14,062 bases of DNA from Verrucomicrobiota bacterium (GTDB lineage: Bacteria; Verrucomicrobiota; Verrucomicrobiia; Verrucomicrobiales; DEV007), in NCBI GenBank assembly GCA_027618625.1, contig JAQCER010000019.1, forward strand, positions 1 to 14,062, given 5' to 3'. The position numbers and the translations under genes are program-made. The notes under the pieces were generated by a model that was not told where the DNA came from, did no database searches, and was given only the letters and a program-made list of their open reading frames with translations. Below, piece after piece: positions 1-7,944 of this stretch. The number at the start of each line of letters is the position of its first letter. The stretch's first letter is position 1.

Positions 1-52
1 TCGCGCCCGCTAATCGTCCACGCAAAATCAAGCCCACATCCCACAAAGCACT
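1..52. other. Non-coding left edge upstream of the regulator
   Basis: I see no open frame here that continues into the regulator. The regulator's own frame is closed by a TAA at 11-13, and the other two forward frames close shortly downstream. None of the three frames encodes the first strand and acidic pocket expected of a receiver domain. There is no clear promoter or ribosome binding site. Confidence 0.5.
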
Positions 53-1402
53 GTGCCTATAGCTGATTCGCACGTTGCGAATCCCGGATATAGCCCTAAA
101 AAACGGGAATTCGATGTGGTCATCACCGATTTCCGATTGCCCGGAATGGGCGGGATGGAGCTGCTGGAGAATCTGCAAAATGCAAAACCGAGGATGCCAG
201 TGGTGATGATGACCAGCTACGGCAATTCCGATACCGTCATCGGCGCCACCAAGCGCGGAGCTTTTGAATACCTGATGAAGCCTTTCGACATGAAGGAATT
301 GATCGACGTGGTAGCGAAGGCGGTGACCAGCAGTCGGCTGATGTTCAAACCCGTGGCCATGGGCACTGCCAAGGCAGGGACGACTGCGATCATTGGCACG
401 AGTCAGGGCATGCGCAATGTCTTCAAGGAGATCGGCCGCGTCGCACCCACGGACGCTTCCGTGCTCATTCGCGGGGAAACTGGAACTGGCAAAGAGCTGA
501 TTGCTCGTGCGATTTACCAGCACAGTGAGCGGTCGAACGAAGCCTTTGTCGCAGTGAACTGCGGTGCCATTCCAGAGACGTTGCTCGAGAGTGAACTTTT
601 TGGACATCGTAAGGGTGCCTTTACAGGGGCCGACATGAATCGCATCGGACGATTGCAACAGGCCGACGGTGGCACGCTGTTTCTCGATGAGATCGGGGAC
701 ATGCCGCTTTCCACTCAGGTGAAACTGTTGCGGGCGCTGCAGGAGCGAACGATTCAGCCGCTGGGAGCCTCCGAAGATGTCAAAGTGGACGTCCGCATCC
801 TGGCGGCTACGCACCAGAATCTTGAGCAATACATCGCAGCTGGAAAATTCCGCGAAGACTTGTTCTACCGATTGAATTCCGTCGTCATTCACGTTCCTCC
901 ACTGCGGGAACGGCAACGTGACCTGGCGGAGCTCGCGTCCTTCTTCCTGAGCAAGGCGAGTGCAGATTTCAAAGTCGAAGCTGCTCCGTTCGATAACCCA
1001 GTGCTCAAGCGACTGGCAGCGGTAGAATGGCCCGGCAATGTGCGCCAGCTGGAAAACGTCGTCGCCCGTGCAGTGCTGCAGGCGAAAGGCCGCGTGGTGA
1101 CAGTGGAAGATATAGACGGAATTCTTGAAGAAAGTGGCTCCTCGCGAATCTTGCAGGACAGCGATGACATCGAAGCGGCGTTGCGCAGCTGGGTGAGGGG
1201 AGTCCTCAAGAAGGTGCAGAAATCGGGCGAGAACGATGGCCATGCGCGACTGATTTCTGTCCTGGAGACAACGATGATTAGCGAGGCCTTGAAGCTGAAG
1301 AATGGCCATCAGGGCAATGTCGCGGAGTTGCTGGGCATCTCGCGCGTTACCTTGCGGCAACGCATCAAGGCGCTTGGCATCGGCGGCGCAGATGATGCCT
1401 GA
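53..1402 (+). CDS. Sigma-54-dependent NtrC-family response regulator, receiver N-terminus missing
   Basis: This is a transcription activator that uses ATP hydrolysis to open sigma-54 RNA polymerase promoters. From the GTG at 53 (449 aa), the order is a partial receiver, an AAA+ domain and a Fis-type DNA-binding helix-turn-helix. The receiver shows the phospho-acceptor Asp26 (VVITD), Thr54 and Lys76 with the usual spacing. The AAA+ domain has Walker A GETGTGKE at 141-148, the sigma-54 contact loop GAFTGA at 188-193, Walker B GGTLFLDE at 206-213 and the arginine-finger region REDLFYRLN. The HTH lies near the C-terminus ([17 protein letters not shown]). What is odd is that the first strand, first helix and paired acidic residues of the receiver are absent. 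The first ~18 residues do not resemble a receiver, and a stop at 11-13 closes the frame upstream. The gene may be 5'-truncated, rearranged or affected by an assembly join. The partner kinase and target genes are not visible. The family is certain; the start is doubtful. Confidence 0.9.
   Translation: MPIADSHVANPGYSPKKREFDVVITDFRLPGMGGMELLENLQNAKPRMPVVMMTSYGNSDTVIGATKRGAFEYLMKPFDMKELIDVVAKAVTSSRLMFKPVAMGTAKAGTTAIIGTSQGMRNVFKEIGRVAPTDASVLIRGETGTGKELIARAIYQHSERSNEAFVAVNCGAIPETLLESELFGHRKGAFTGADMNRIGRLQQADGGTLFLDEIGDMPLSTQVKLLRALQERTIQPLGASEDVKVDVRILAATHQNLEQYIAAGKFREDLFYRLNSVVIHVPPLRERQRDLAELASFFLSKASADFKVEAAPFDNPVLKRLAAVEWPGNVRQLENVVARAVLQAKGRVVTVEDIDGILEESGSSRILQDSDDIEAALRSWVRGVLKKVQKSGENDGHARLISVLETTMISEALKLKNGHQGNVAELLGISRVTLRQRIKALGIGGADDA
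65..83. repeat. Perfect 8-bp inverted repeat near the regulator start
   Basis: GATTCGCA at 65-72 and TGCGAATC at 76-83 are exact reverse complements separated by CGT. The dyad lies 12 bases after the proposed GTG start, in the stretch with no receiver similarity. It could be an operator or a small hairpin from an upstream non-coding segment, or chance. No function is shown. Confidence 0.4.
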
Positions 1403-1412
1403 TGCGGGGCAG

Positions 1413-1448
1413 GGACGATTGACGTTTGTCCCAAACGTCCAGTCGTCC
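1413..1448. terminator. Intergenic hairpin between convergent genes, candidate terminator
   Basis: The arm at 1413-1428 (GGACGATTGACGTTTG) pairs with 1432-1448 (CAAACGTCCAGTCGTCC). The pairing needs one wobble and one bulged base, and the loop is only three bases. The hairpin starts 11 bases after the regulator's stop codon and lies about 48 bases beyond the 3' end of the opposing gene, so it could end transcription from both sides. There is no T-tract on either side, so it is not a textbook Rho-independent terminator. Confidence 0.5.
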
Positions 1449-1495
1449 GGCAGGGTGGGCTGGAGGCTGCCCCCATCATCTGCCGATGGCCTTCG

Positions 1496-2587
1496 CTAGC
1501 GGCAGCGCTGCCACAACACGGATATGGCCGCCGGGTAGTGCACGTTCTCCTGTTGCTGAATGCGCTGATGCAACAGTTCCGGCGTGTCATTTGGAAAGAT
1601 GGCGACGCGGTGTTGTGTCAGGATTTCGCCGGAGTCGATTCCGGAATCGACCAGATGAATCGAGCATCCAGCCTCCGTTTCACCCGCATCCAGTGCCAGT
1701 TTCCACGCTTCGCGGCCAGGATATTTGGGCAGCAGGGACGGGTGAGTGTTGATGATGCGCCCTTCGAATGCCCCGATGACCGGTTCTTTCAATATGCGCA
1801 TGAATCCGCAGAGCACGACGATGTCAACATCGGCAGATCGCAGGCGATCGCAAATCTCTTTCTGCGCAGCGTCCCCCAGCCTGTTCGGTCGTGTGCCGGG
1901 ATCGACCCATGCGTGCGGCAGCGCATAAGTTTTTGCCAATGTTAAGATTCCAGCATCGGCAACGTCAGACAAGATCACCGCGATCTCTGCATCGAAAGTT
2001 CCGGCACCCATGGCGGCAAGGATTCCGAGCAGGTTCGTCCCTTTTCCAGATCCAAGAATTCCCAGGCGCGGTGCGCGATTGATCGCTTCTGGCGTGGTGC
2101 TTTTCATCACAGCAAGGGTATCGGTGGTCGAGCGACCGGCAACCAGCGGAAGAATCTGCACTTTCGCCCCACAGGCCTCCAGAGCCTGACGTTCTTCCAG
2201 ATTGAGCGATTCGACGGTATAGTCGCCACCCTTCGCGTACACATGCGGGCGAATCGTTCGGATCAACTGTGTTGCCCGGGAATCAGCGAAGACGACGACG
2301 GCATCCACCGATCGCAGACCTGCCAGCACTTCGGCGCGATCAGCCTCGTTATTGATTGGCCGACCGGGCCCTTTCAACGCGGAGACTGAGCTGTCGGAAT
2401 TCAGGGCAACGATCAGCGCATCGCCGAGCGCCCGGGCCTGTTCCAGGTAGCGGACGTGCCCGGTATGCAGTAAATCAAAGCAGCCATTCGTGAAAACGAC
2501 ACGTTTACCCTCTGTGTCCAGCGCATCACGCCAGGCAGCTGCGGCTTCGGCGGTCATCACGCGGGGTGCCAGGCTAGCATTTTGCAT
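1496..2587 (-). CDS. rfaE2-purN: Fusion: RfaE2-type heptose-1-phosphate adenylyltransferase + PurN GAR formyltransferase
   Basis: This single 363-aa frame carries two complete cytoplasmic enzymes. Residues ~1-160 are a nucleotidyltransferase of the RfaE2/HldE-C type, which makes ADP-heptose from heptose-1-phosphate and ATP. It shows [12 protein letters not shown] with the HxGH motif at 41-44, then GRPI, KGGDY and GRSTT. Residues ~172-363 are PurN, which transfers a formyl group from 10-formyl-tetrahydrofolate to GAR in purine synthesis. It shows LGSGKGTNL, the catalytic Asn and His in NTHPSLLP, and the catalytic Asp in [10 protein letters not shown]. Both active sites look intact, so I see no sign of decay. 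A linker of ~10 residues joins them. I chose the ATG at 2585-2587; a TTG at 2612-2614 would add nine unconserved residues. The gene lies 118 bases downstream of fdhA on the same strand. The two activities share no pathway that I know of. Confidence 0.9.
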   Translation of the reverse strand: MQNASLAPRVMTAEAAAAWRDALDTEGKRVVFTNGCFDLLHTGHVRYLEQARALGDALIVALNSDSSVSALKGPGRPINNEADRAEVLAGLRSVDAVVVFADSRATQLIRTIRPHVYAKGGDYTVESLNLEERQALEACGAKVQILPLVAGRSTTDTLAVMKSTTPEAINRAPRLGILGSGKGTNLLGILAAMGAGTFDAEIAVILSDVADAGILTLAKTYALPHAWVDPGTRPNRLGDAAQKEICDRLRSADVDIVVLCGFMRILKEPVIGAFEGRIINTHPSLLPKYPGREAWKLALDAGETEAGCSIHLVDSGIDSGEILTQHRVAIFPNDTPELLHQRIQQQENVHYPAAISVLWQRCR

Positions 2588-2705
2588 GTGGACTGTTTGC
2601 TCTCGGTTCCGCAATTAGTCAAAAACTTCCACCAAGCTCGCGCTTTCGAAGCTCTCATCTGAACGGGTGTTACCGGTGCCTGATTGATTGGCGCAAACGA
2701 AACGG
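2588..2705 (-). other. Gap between fdhA and rfaE2-purN
   Basis: These 118 bases hold no gene. On the minus strand only a weak imperfect stem can be drawn around 2620-2650, with a short T run downstream of it. I do not call this a terminator. The gap could hold a separate promoter for the fusion gene, or the two genes could be transcribed together. Confidence 0.3.
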
Positions 2706-5399
2706 TCAGACGTCTGGGATTGCTTCCAGCCTGACCGGACAAACTTTGAGTTCTGCTGTATCCGTGATGGGATCGTAGCCGGAGCCGGTGAGGATATTGA
2801 CGGGGACATCGGCGAAGCTGAAGCTGGTGAATACCGTGCCGCGGGGGCTGATTTCTGTGGCTTTGATCTTGATTTCCAGGGAGCCGCTGCTGATTTTGCA
2901 GGTCTGGCCGTCTTTGAGGCCCCATGCTTCGAGGTCTGCCGGGTTTACCTCAAGCGATTCTTCGGCAAGCAGATAGTCGATGCCCGCCGAGCGACCGGTC
3001 TGGGTGCGGGTGTGGTAAGCCTGCAGTCGACGACCGGTGGTGAGCCACACTGGGAATTCGTCGTTGATTACTTCCGCTGGATCGCGATAGCCGATGACTT
3101 TGAAAACTCCCCTACCGTTCTTGAACTCGTTTATATGCAAGATGGGAGTGCCAGGGTGGTCTTTGGTGGGGACGGGCCATTGGTATTCTCCTTTGTCGAT
3201 CCTGTCCCAATCGAGTCCATTGTAAATCGGGCTGAGTTCGCACAGTTCATTGAACACGTCCTTTGCGGACTCATATTCAAAGCCGTGGGCTCCCAGCCGT
3301 TTGCCGATTTCACTTACGATCCACCAGTCCGGCTTGGCCTCGCCTGGCGGTTCGACGGCCTTACGCAAGCGCTGGACGCGACGTTCCGTGTTGGTCTGAA
3401 CTCCGTCTGTTTCGCCCCATGATGTTGCGGGAAGGACGATGTCCGCCAGCTCCGCTGTGTCGGTCATGAAAATATCGATGACGACCAGGTGATCGAGTGA
3501 CTTCAGCGCGTGCTCACAGTGGTGGCGATCTGGATCGGAAACGACGGTGTTCTCGCCATTGATGATCATGGCGTGGATGCCGTTGCCGCATAGGTTGAGG
3601 GCAGCGACTTTCGTGATGCCCTTCTCGCCATCAATCTGGCGGCCGTAGGCTTTCGAGAATTTCTCTACAGATGCTGGATCGTTGCATGGCTGGAAGCCGG
3701 GGAAGTTGGCGGGGACAGCTCCGCAATCGCCTGCGCCTTGAATGTTGTTTTGCCCACGCATCGGGTTCACGCCGGTTCCTTCACGCCCGATGTGTCCGGT
3801 CATCAGCGCCAGATTGCAAAGGCTCTGGACATTGTCGACGCCGCAGATGTGCTCGGTAATTCCCAGTGTGTAGTAGATGGCACCCTTGTCAGCCTTGCCA
3901 TACCAAAGGGCAGCAGTCTCAATGTCGGCCGCTGGAACTTCGCAAATCTTGCTCGCCCATTCTGGAGTGAATCGCCCGACGTGTTCGAAGAACGCTTCTG
4001 CCCCAGTGGTGCGGTCAGCCACAAAATCGAGATCGACCAGGCCTTCTCGGACGATCACGTGGGCCATCGCCAGTGCCAGTGCGACATCTGACCCAACGCG
4101 AATCGGCAGGTAGAGGTCAGCAATTTCTGCCAGACGAATGCGGCGTGGATCAGCGACGATCAATTTGGAACCTTTGGCCAGTGCCTTCTTGATGCCAGTA
4201 GCCGCCACGGGGTGGCACTCGGTCATGTTGGTGCCGATGGCGAAGATGACGTCAGGCTTCTGCATGTCGATCAGTGGGTTCGACATGGCACCGCGTCCGA
4301 TGGTTGCCGCCAGACCGGCGACGGTGGGAGCGTGTCAGGCTCGACTACAGTTATCGATGTAGTTCGTCCCGAAGCTCGCGCGGATGAATTTCTGCATCGT
4401 GTAGGCTGCCTCGTGAGGTGCCCGCCCGGAAGCGACTCCATAGATGGCATGGCGTCCGTATTTTTCGAGCACCTTGCGGTAGCCGTCGGCTGCAGCATCC
4501 AGAGCGGTATCCCAGTCGACCTCTTTGAAGGTTCCGTCCTCCTGCTTGATGAGCGGCTGCGTGAGCCTGTCTTCGTGCTGGACGAAATCGAATGCGAACT
4601 GGCCCTTGATGCAAAGAGCGCCCTTGTTCGCAGGGCCGTCCATCGCTGGTTGGACGCCCACGATTTTCTGACCGCGAGTCATGATGTCCACTGAGCAGCC
4701 GACGCCGCAGTAGGGGCAAATGGTGCGGGTCTTTTCGATTTTGCCCTCGACTTCCACAGCTCGCAGTGCTTTGGCGTCGCCAAGCGCACCAGTCGGGCAG
4801 GTCTGTACGCACTGGCCACAGAAGGTGCATTGGGAGTCGCGCAGTTGTCTGTTGAACTCGGTGATGATCTGGGTGCTGAACCCGCGATTCATTACGTTGA
4901 TAGCATGGTCGCCCTCCTGTTCGGCGCAGACTCTGACACAACGGTAGCAGGAGATGCAGTTGTCATAGTCTCTGAGGATAAAAGGGTTCTTGTCGCTGGT
5001 GTTGCTGGTGCCGGATTTCTTGCCAGCGAAGCGTCCGGTGCGGGCATCGTAATGGTCGATCAACATTCGGAACTCCTGCGAGGCGTAGCCGCTCAGGGGA
5101 TCGACATCGATCGAGCGGTTCTCCGAGGCCACCATTTCCAGAAGCGTTTTGCGGTATTTCTCGATTCTGGCCGACTGCGTGGTGACTTTCATGCCTTCTG
5201 TCGCCTTCGTCGTGCAGGATGCCACGGGTGCGCGCACCCCTTCTACCTCGACTACACAGAGCCGACAGGCGCCGAACGCTTCCAGCCGATCGTCGTAGCA
5301 GAGAGTCGGAATTTCCTTTCCCGGCCGGCGCGTTGCCACCTGGTAAATCGTTTCTCCTTCGGTGAAATTAACTGTTTGATTATCAACAGTCATAGTCAT
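2706..5399 (-). CDS. fdhA: Selenocysteine-containing formate dehydrogenase alpha subunit (in-frame UGA at 4335-4337)
   Basis: This enzyme oxidises formate to CO2 at a Mo/W bis-pterin centre and passes electrons down iron-sulphur clusters. Reading through one TGA gives 897 aa. Residues 1-70 are a [2Fe-2S] domain (C34, C45, C48, C62). Two ferredoxin [4Fe-4S] motifs follow (C148/151/154/158 and C191/194/197/201). The molybdopterin domain's proximal [4Fe-4S] uses C228, C231, C235 and C263. The TGA is codon 355, in NCSRA-U-HAPTVAGL, matching the Sec site of E. coli FdhF (CARV-U-HGPSVAGL). The active-site arginine motif NPMRGQNN lies downstream. A His-Cys3 cluster between the [2Fe-2S] and ferredoxin parts appears absent. 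I chose the ATG at 5397-5399 because it directly precedes the ferredoxin fold; an ATG at 5430-5432 or a TTG at 5469-5471 is possible. The final stop is also TGA. No beta subunit, fdhD or sel genes are in the window. Confidence 0.93.
4306..4322 (-). promoter_or_regulatory. Bacterial SECIS-like hairpin downstream of the UGA
   Basis: On the minus strand, 12 bases after the UGA, GUCGCC (4322-4317) pairs with GGCGGC (4311-4306) around the loop GGUCU. The stem has six pairs, one of them U-G. E. coli fdhF has a GGUC apical loop starting 18 bases after its UGA, and here the distance to GGUC is also 18. A lower stem can be drawn between 4334-4330 (CACGC) and 4294-4289 (GCGGUG) with one bulge. The expected role is to bind SelB carrying Sec-tRNA. 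The fold was done by hand. I do not see the bulged uridine of the E. coli element in the upper stem. Confidence 0.82.
4335..4337 (-). other. In-frame UGA selenocysteine codon
   Basis: This TGA splits the formate dehydrogenase into apparent 378-aa and 526-aa frames that lie in the same phase. The ATG of the second lies 17 codons past the TGA, and all 16 codons between them encode conserved family sequence (HAPTVAGL, then TIGRGA). The residue replaced is the one that binds the metal in this family. That makes programmed selenocysteine insertion far more likely than a nonsense mutation. Confidence 0.93.
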
Positions 5400-5599
5400 T
5401 ACTTTGAGTTCCGCTTTCGCTTCGGCAATCATGGCTGCAGGATACGATTCCGGACGATTAAAGCAAGACAAGACGAGTCAATGTTGCGTCGAGACTCGAG
5501 ATCGGGCAAGTCCGTGTGTCTGGTTCGATCGGGCAGTGGCCGGTCTTTTTTACGTTTTATGCTTCGTAATGTGTGATATCTAACGAGGCTAATATCCTG
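5400..5599. other. Divergent intergenic region between fdhA and gspD
   Basis: These 200 bases separate two divergent transcription units and should hold both promoters. On the minus strand a TTGACT at 5481-5476 resembles a -35 box, but no good -10 box follows at 16-18 bases. On the plus strand an AT-rich stretch spans ~5546-5580. A 9-base direct repeat, GATCGGGCA, occurs at 5500-5508 and 5527-5535. TCGAG-A-CTCGA at 5489-5499 is a short inverted repeat. I cannot assign a promoter or a regulator. Confidence 0.4.
5527..5551 (+). terminator. Terminator-like hairpin with T-tract in the gspD leader
   Basis: GATCGG at 5527-5532 pairs with CCGGTC at 5540-5545, using one G-U wobble across a seven-base loop. 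Six T residues follow at 5546-5551. This is the form of a Rho-independent terminator on the plus strand, 49 bases before the proposed gspD ATG. It could stop read-through from upstream, or act as an attenuator if the gspD promoter lies before it. The stem is short, so strength is uncertain. Confidence 0.5.
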
Positions 5600-7897
5600 A
5601 TGTTCCGAATTATTTTTGCACATGTTCGTCTTTACCAGGCCCGAACCGTGGTTTGGTTTGCCCGTTGCGCCGCTTTTGTGGGGTTCGGTTGCTGGGCACC
5701 CACCGCACTTTCACAGGAAGCAAACAGTGAGGTTCCGCTTGATGAAGGCGTCTCCCTTCAGTTTCCAAACAATCCTGTCTCCGATATTCTCGGGATTTAC
5801 GAGTTGCTGACTGGGAAGACGATGGTGAAGGACGTCGATATCTTTGACCTTGATCAGATCAGCCTCATCACAGCGAGACCAGTGTCCCGAGAGAAGGCAA
5901 TCAGTCTGATCGAATCGTCGCTGCAAAGTAACGGGTACATCCTGGTTGACGACCCGAGCAATGACAGCGTTCGCATTTTGCCGCCCACTACTCCCCAGGC
6001 CCGGCTCAATCAGATCATGCCTGTATACCGTTCGCCAGAGGAACTGCCGAAGAACAAGATGGTGGCTATGTATTTTATGGAGTTGGAGCACTTGGATCCG
6101 ATGGAGGCAGGATCGGCGATGGCGAACCACGTCGGCCTCAATACGTATGGTCGAATTACTCCTATTCAGACTCCCAAGGGACTCATGATCACGGAGTCGG
6201 CCGATACGATTCGGCAGCTCATCAATTTCAAAAGTGTGATTGATCGCGAACAGGTGAGGGACCAGCGTAGCACGCATTATCTGGATCTGAAGCACGCTGA
6301 GGTGACTGTGGTAGCACAGATCATTCAGGCGACCTTCGCCAGTCGTCCGTCCACCGCTGCTGTCGTGGAAGAAACGATTATGGACGGGCGCGATCACGAT
6401 GCTGAGCGGTTCGAGGCGGACGCTCCGCCGCAGGTCGTGGCAGATGATCGCATGAACCGTCTGATGATTGTGGCTACGGATTCAGATTATCTGGAGATCG
6501 TCGCGATGGTGGAGCAGTTCGATCAGCCAACGCAATTGCCCGACACGCTTGAGCGACCGCTGAAGTACGTGTTCGTAGATGAAGTGCTCCCAGTGATTGC
6601 GGAAGTCCTCCAGGATTCAGGAGTAGGGACATCAGCGCTGCCCGGTGGTGGATCTGTGACGGTCAGGCAACAGCCGCGCGCTTCGACTCCGGCCAGCACG
6701 CTTACCGGCACTGTGAGACGTGGTGCCCAGGTGCGTGAAAATGTTGGTGTGGATCCGACGGGAGGCGGCAGGCAGGATCAATTGATCAGCCCGCTGGAGA
6801 ATACTGCGCCCGTTTCGATCAAGGTCGGCAAGACTCAGATCATTGCAGATCTGATGGCGAACAAGATCATCGCCATGGGGCCGAAGGAGAGCCTTCAGAA
6901 GATCGAAAACCTGCTCGATCGGCTCGATCTCAAACCGCCACAAGCTTACCTGGCGACAGTGATCGGGCAGTTGACGCTCACGGATGGTATTGAATTTGGA
7001 GTTGATTATTTCAGAAAGTTTCAAGAGGGGCGCGATGGCGGCGTGGCCGGAAGTTTCGTGGTCAGCGAAGGGTTGCTGAACCAGGCTAAGGACATGACTA
7101 CTGGGACTTTGGCAGGCCCAGCTGGTGCTCGATCGGGGCTGAACCTTTACGGCCAGATTCGTGATGACCTCGATGTGTTCGTCCGAGCGCTCGAATCGAC
7201 TTCCAAGTTTGAGGTGCTCGACAGGCCGATTGTTTCTGTGAAGAACAACAAGAAAGCGATGATCACCTCAGGTAGGAGGATCCCTGTTCCGACTTCAACC
7301 GTTACCGATTTCGAAGGGGATGGGACCAATGTCAGGACCAACATTGACTTTCAGGATGTCGTGCTGAAACTGGAAGTAATTCCGCTGATCAACAGCGACA
7401 ATGAAGTGAGTCTTACGATTGCTCAGATAAATGACACGGTAGTCGGCGAACAGAGAGTATCGGACAATGTTGTGCCCATCATTGGAACCGAACAGATCAC
7501 CACTTCAGTCACTGTTCCGAACCGCACGACGATTGTGTTGGGAGGATTGATTACGGAGAATGAGCAATTGATCAGCGACGGGATTCCGATCGTGAGTCGA
7601 CTGCCGCTGGTGGGCAGTGCATTCAAGCACACACGGTCGGAGAAGACTCGGAAGGAGTTGGTCATTTTTATTCAGCCGATTGTGGTGACGGGCGATGATG
7701 AATTGCGGGACGCCAGTCTGGCCGAAGACTTGCGAACCGGAGTAGGTGCCGATGCAAACAAGAATTTTCCCGATGTGGATCCTCAACAGGTCACGAAGGA
7801 TCCATACGGTTACAATTTTCCGGTTCGCAAGCGGTCGCTCTGGGATAAGCTTTTCGAGCCGAATCATCAAAAATCCGGAGCGCTCATTCCCAGATAG
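5600..7897 (+). CDS. gspD: Type II secretion system secretin GspD
   Basis: GspD forms the multimeric outer-membrane channel through which folded proteins leave the periplasm. From the ATG at 5600 the protein is 765 aa. It begins with a signal peptide: a basic n-region, a hydrophobic stretch around FVGFGCWAPTALS, and likely cleavage near residue 40. An N0 domain (VSLQFPNNPVSDIL) and N1-N3-type repeats follow, including a Gly/Thr/Arg-rich linker around residues 350-400. The secretin domain spans ~447-696, with LPLVGSAF near 668 and the strand VIFIQPIVV at 688-696. A tail of ~65 residues with a basic stretch (PVRKRSLWDKLFEP) follows. I chose ATG 5600 because GAGG lies 11 bases upstream and the signal peptide then starts normally; a GTG at 5573 has no such site. 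It is first in its operon, and gspC is not in front of it. Confidence 0.93.
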   Translation: MFRIIFAHVRLYQARTVVWFARCAAFVGFGCWAPTALSQEANSEVPLDEGVSLQFPNNPVSDILGIYELLTGKTMVKDVDIFDLDQISLITARPVSREKAISLIESSLQSNGYILVDDPSNDSVRILPPTTPQARLNQIMPVYRSPEELPKNKMVAMYFMELEHLDPMEAGSAMANHVGLNTYGRITPIQTPKGLMITESADTIRQLINFKSVIDREQVRDQRSTHYLDLKHAEVTVVAQIIQATFASRPSTAAVVEETIMDGRDHDAERFEADAPPQVVADDRMNRLMIVATDSDYLEIVAMVEQFDQPTQLPDTLERPLKYVFVDEVLPVIAEVLQDSGVGTSALPGGGSVTVRQQPRASTPASTLTGTVRRGAQVRENVGVDPTGGGRQDQLISPLENTAPVSIKVGKTQIIADLMANKIIAMGPKESLQKIENLLDRLDLKPPQAYLATVIGQLTLTDGIEFGVDYFRKFQEGRDGGVAGSFVVSEGLLNQAKDMTTGTLAGPAGARSGLNLYGQIRDDLDVFVRALESTSKFEVLDRPIVSVKNNKKAMITSGRRIPVPTSTVTDFEGDGTNVRTNIDFQDVVLKLEVIPLINSDNEVSLTIAQINDTVVGEQRVSDNVVPIIGTEQITTSVTVPNRTTIVLGGLITENEQLISDGIPIVSRLPLVGSAFKHTRSEKTRKELVIFIQPIVVTGDDELRDASLAEDLRTGVGADANKNFPDVDPQQVTKDPYGYNFPVRKRSLWDKLFEPNHQKSGALIPR

Positions 7898-7944
7898 CAC
7901 CTACACTTTTCCAGCAGATACCAGAAGGCCTATAGCAGATAGCC

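Noticed and set aside
2688..3422. Long plus-strand frame (244 aa) opposite fdhA
   Set aside because: It lies wholly antisense to conserved formate dehydrogenase sequence and shows no recognisable domain or ribosome binding site.
2706..4337. A genetic code in which TGA is always read as an amino acid
   Set aside because: TGA ends the regulator, gspE, gspH and fdhA at the expected protein lengths, so it is a normal stop in this genome.
4335..5399. Formate dehydrogenase as a pseudogene broken by a nonsense mutation
   Set aside because: The stop is at the single catalytic codon where selenocysteine is known in this family. Reading frame and conservation continue on both sides, and a GGUC-loop hairpin follows at the known distance.
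5512..5545. tRNA-like GGTTCGATC motif before gspD, considered as a tRNA-Sec T-arm
   Set aside because: The flanking bases do not form a T-stem, and no acceptor stem, anticodon arm or CCA end can be drawn. The bases fit the terminator-like hairpin better.
5536..5555. Sigma-54 promoter (TGGC...) upstream of gspD that the regulator could control
   Set aside because: A TGGC is present, but the matching TTGC element at the right distance is absent.
4830..5576. Plus-strand frame (248 aa) opposite the 5' part of fdhA
   Set aside because: It is antisense to the iron-sulphur domains, has no family features, and is explained by codon bias on the opposite strand.
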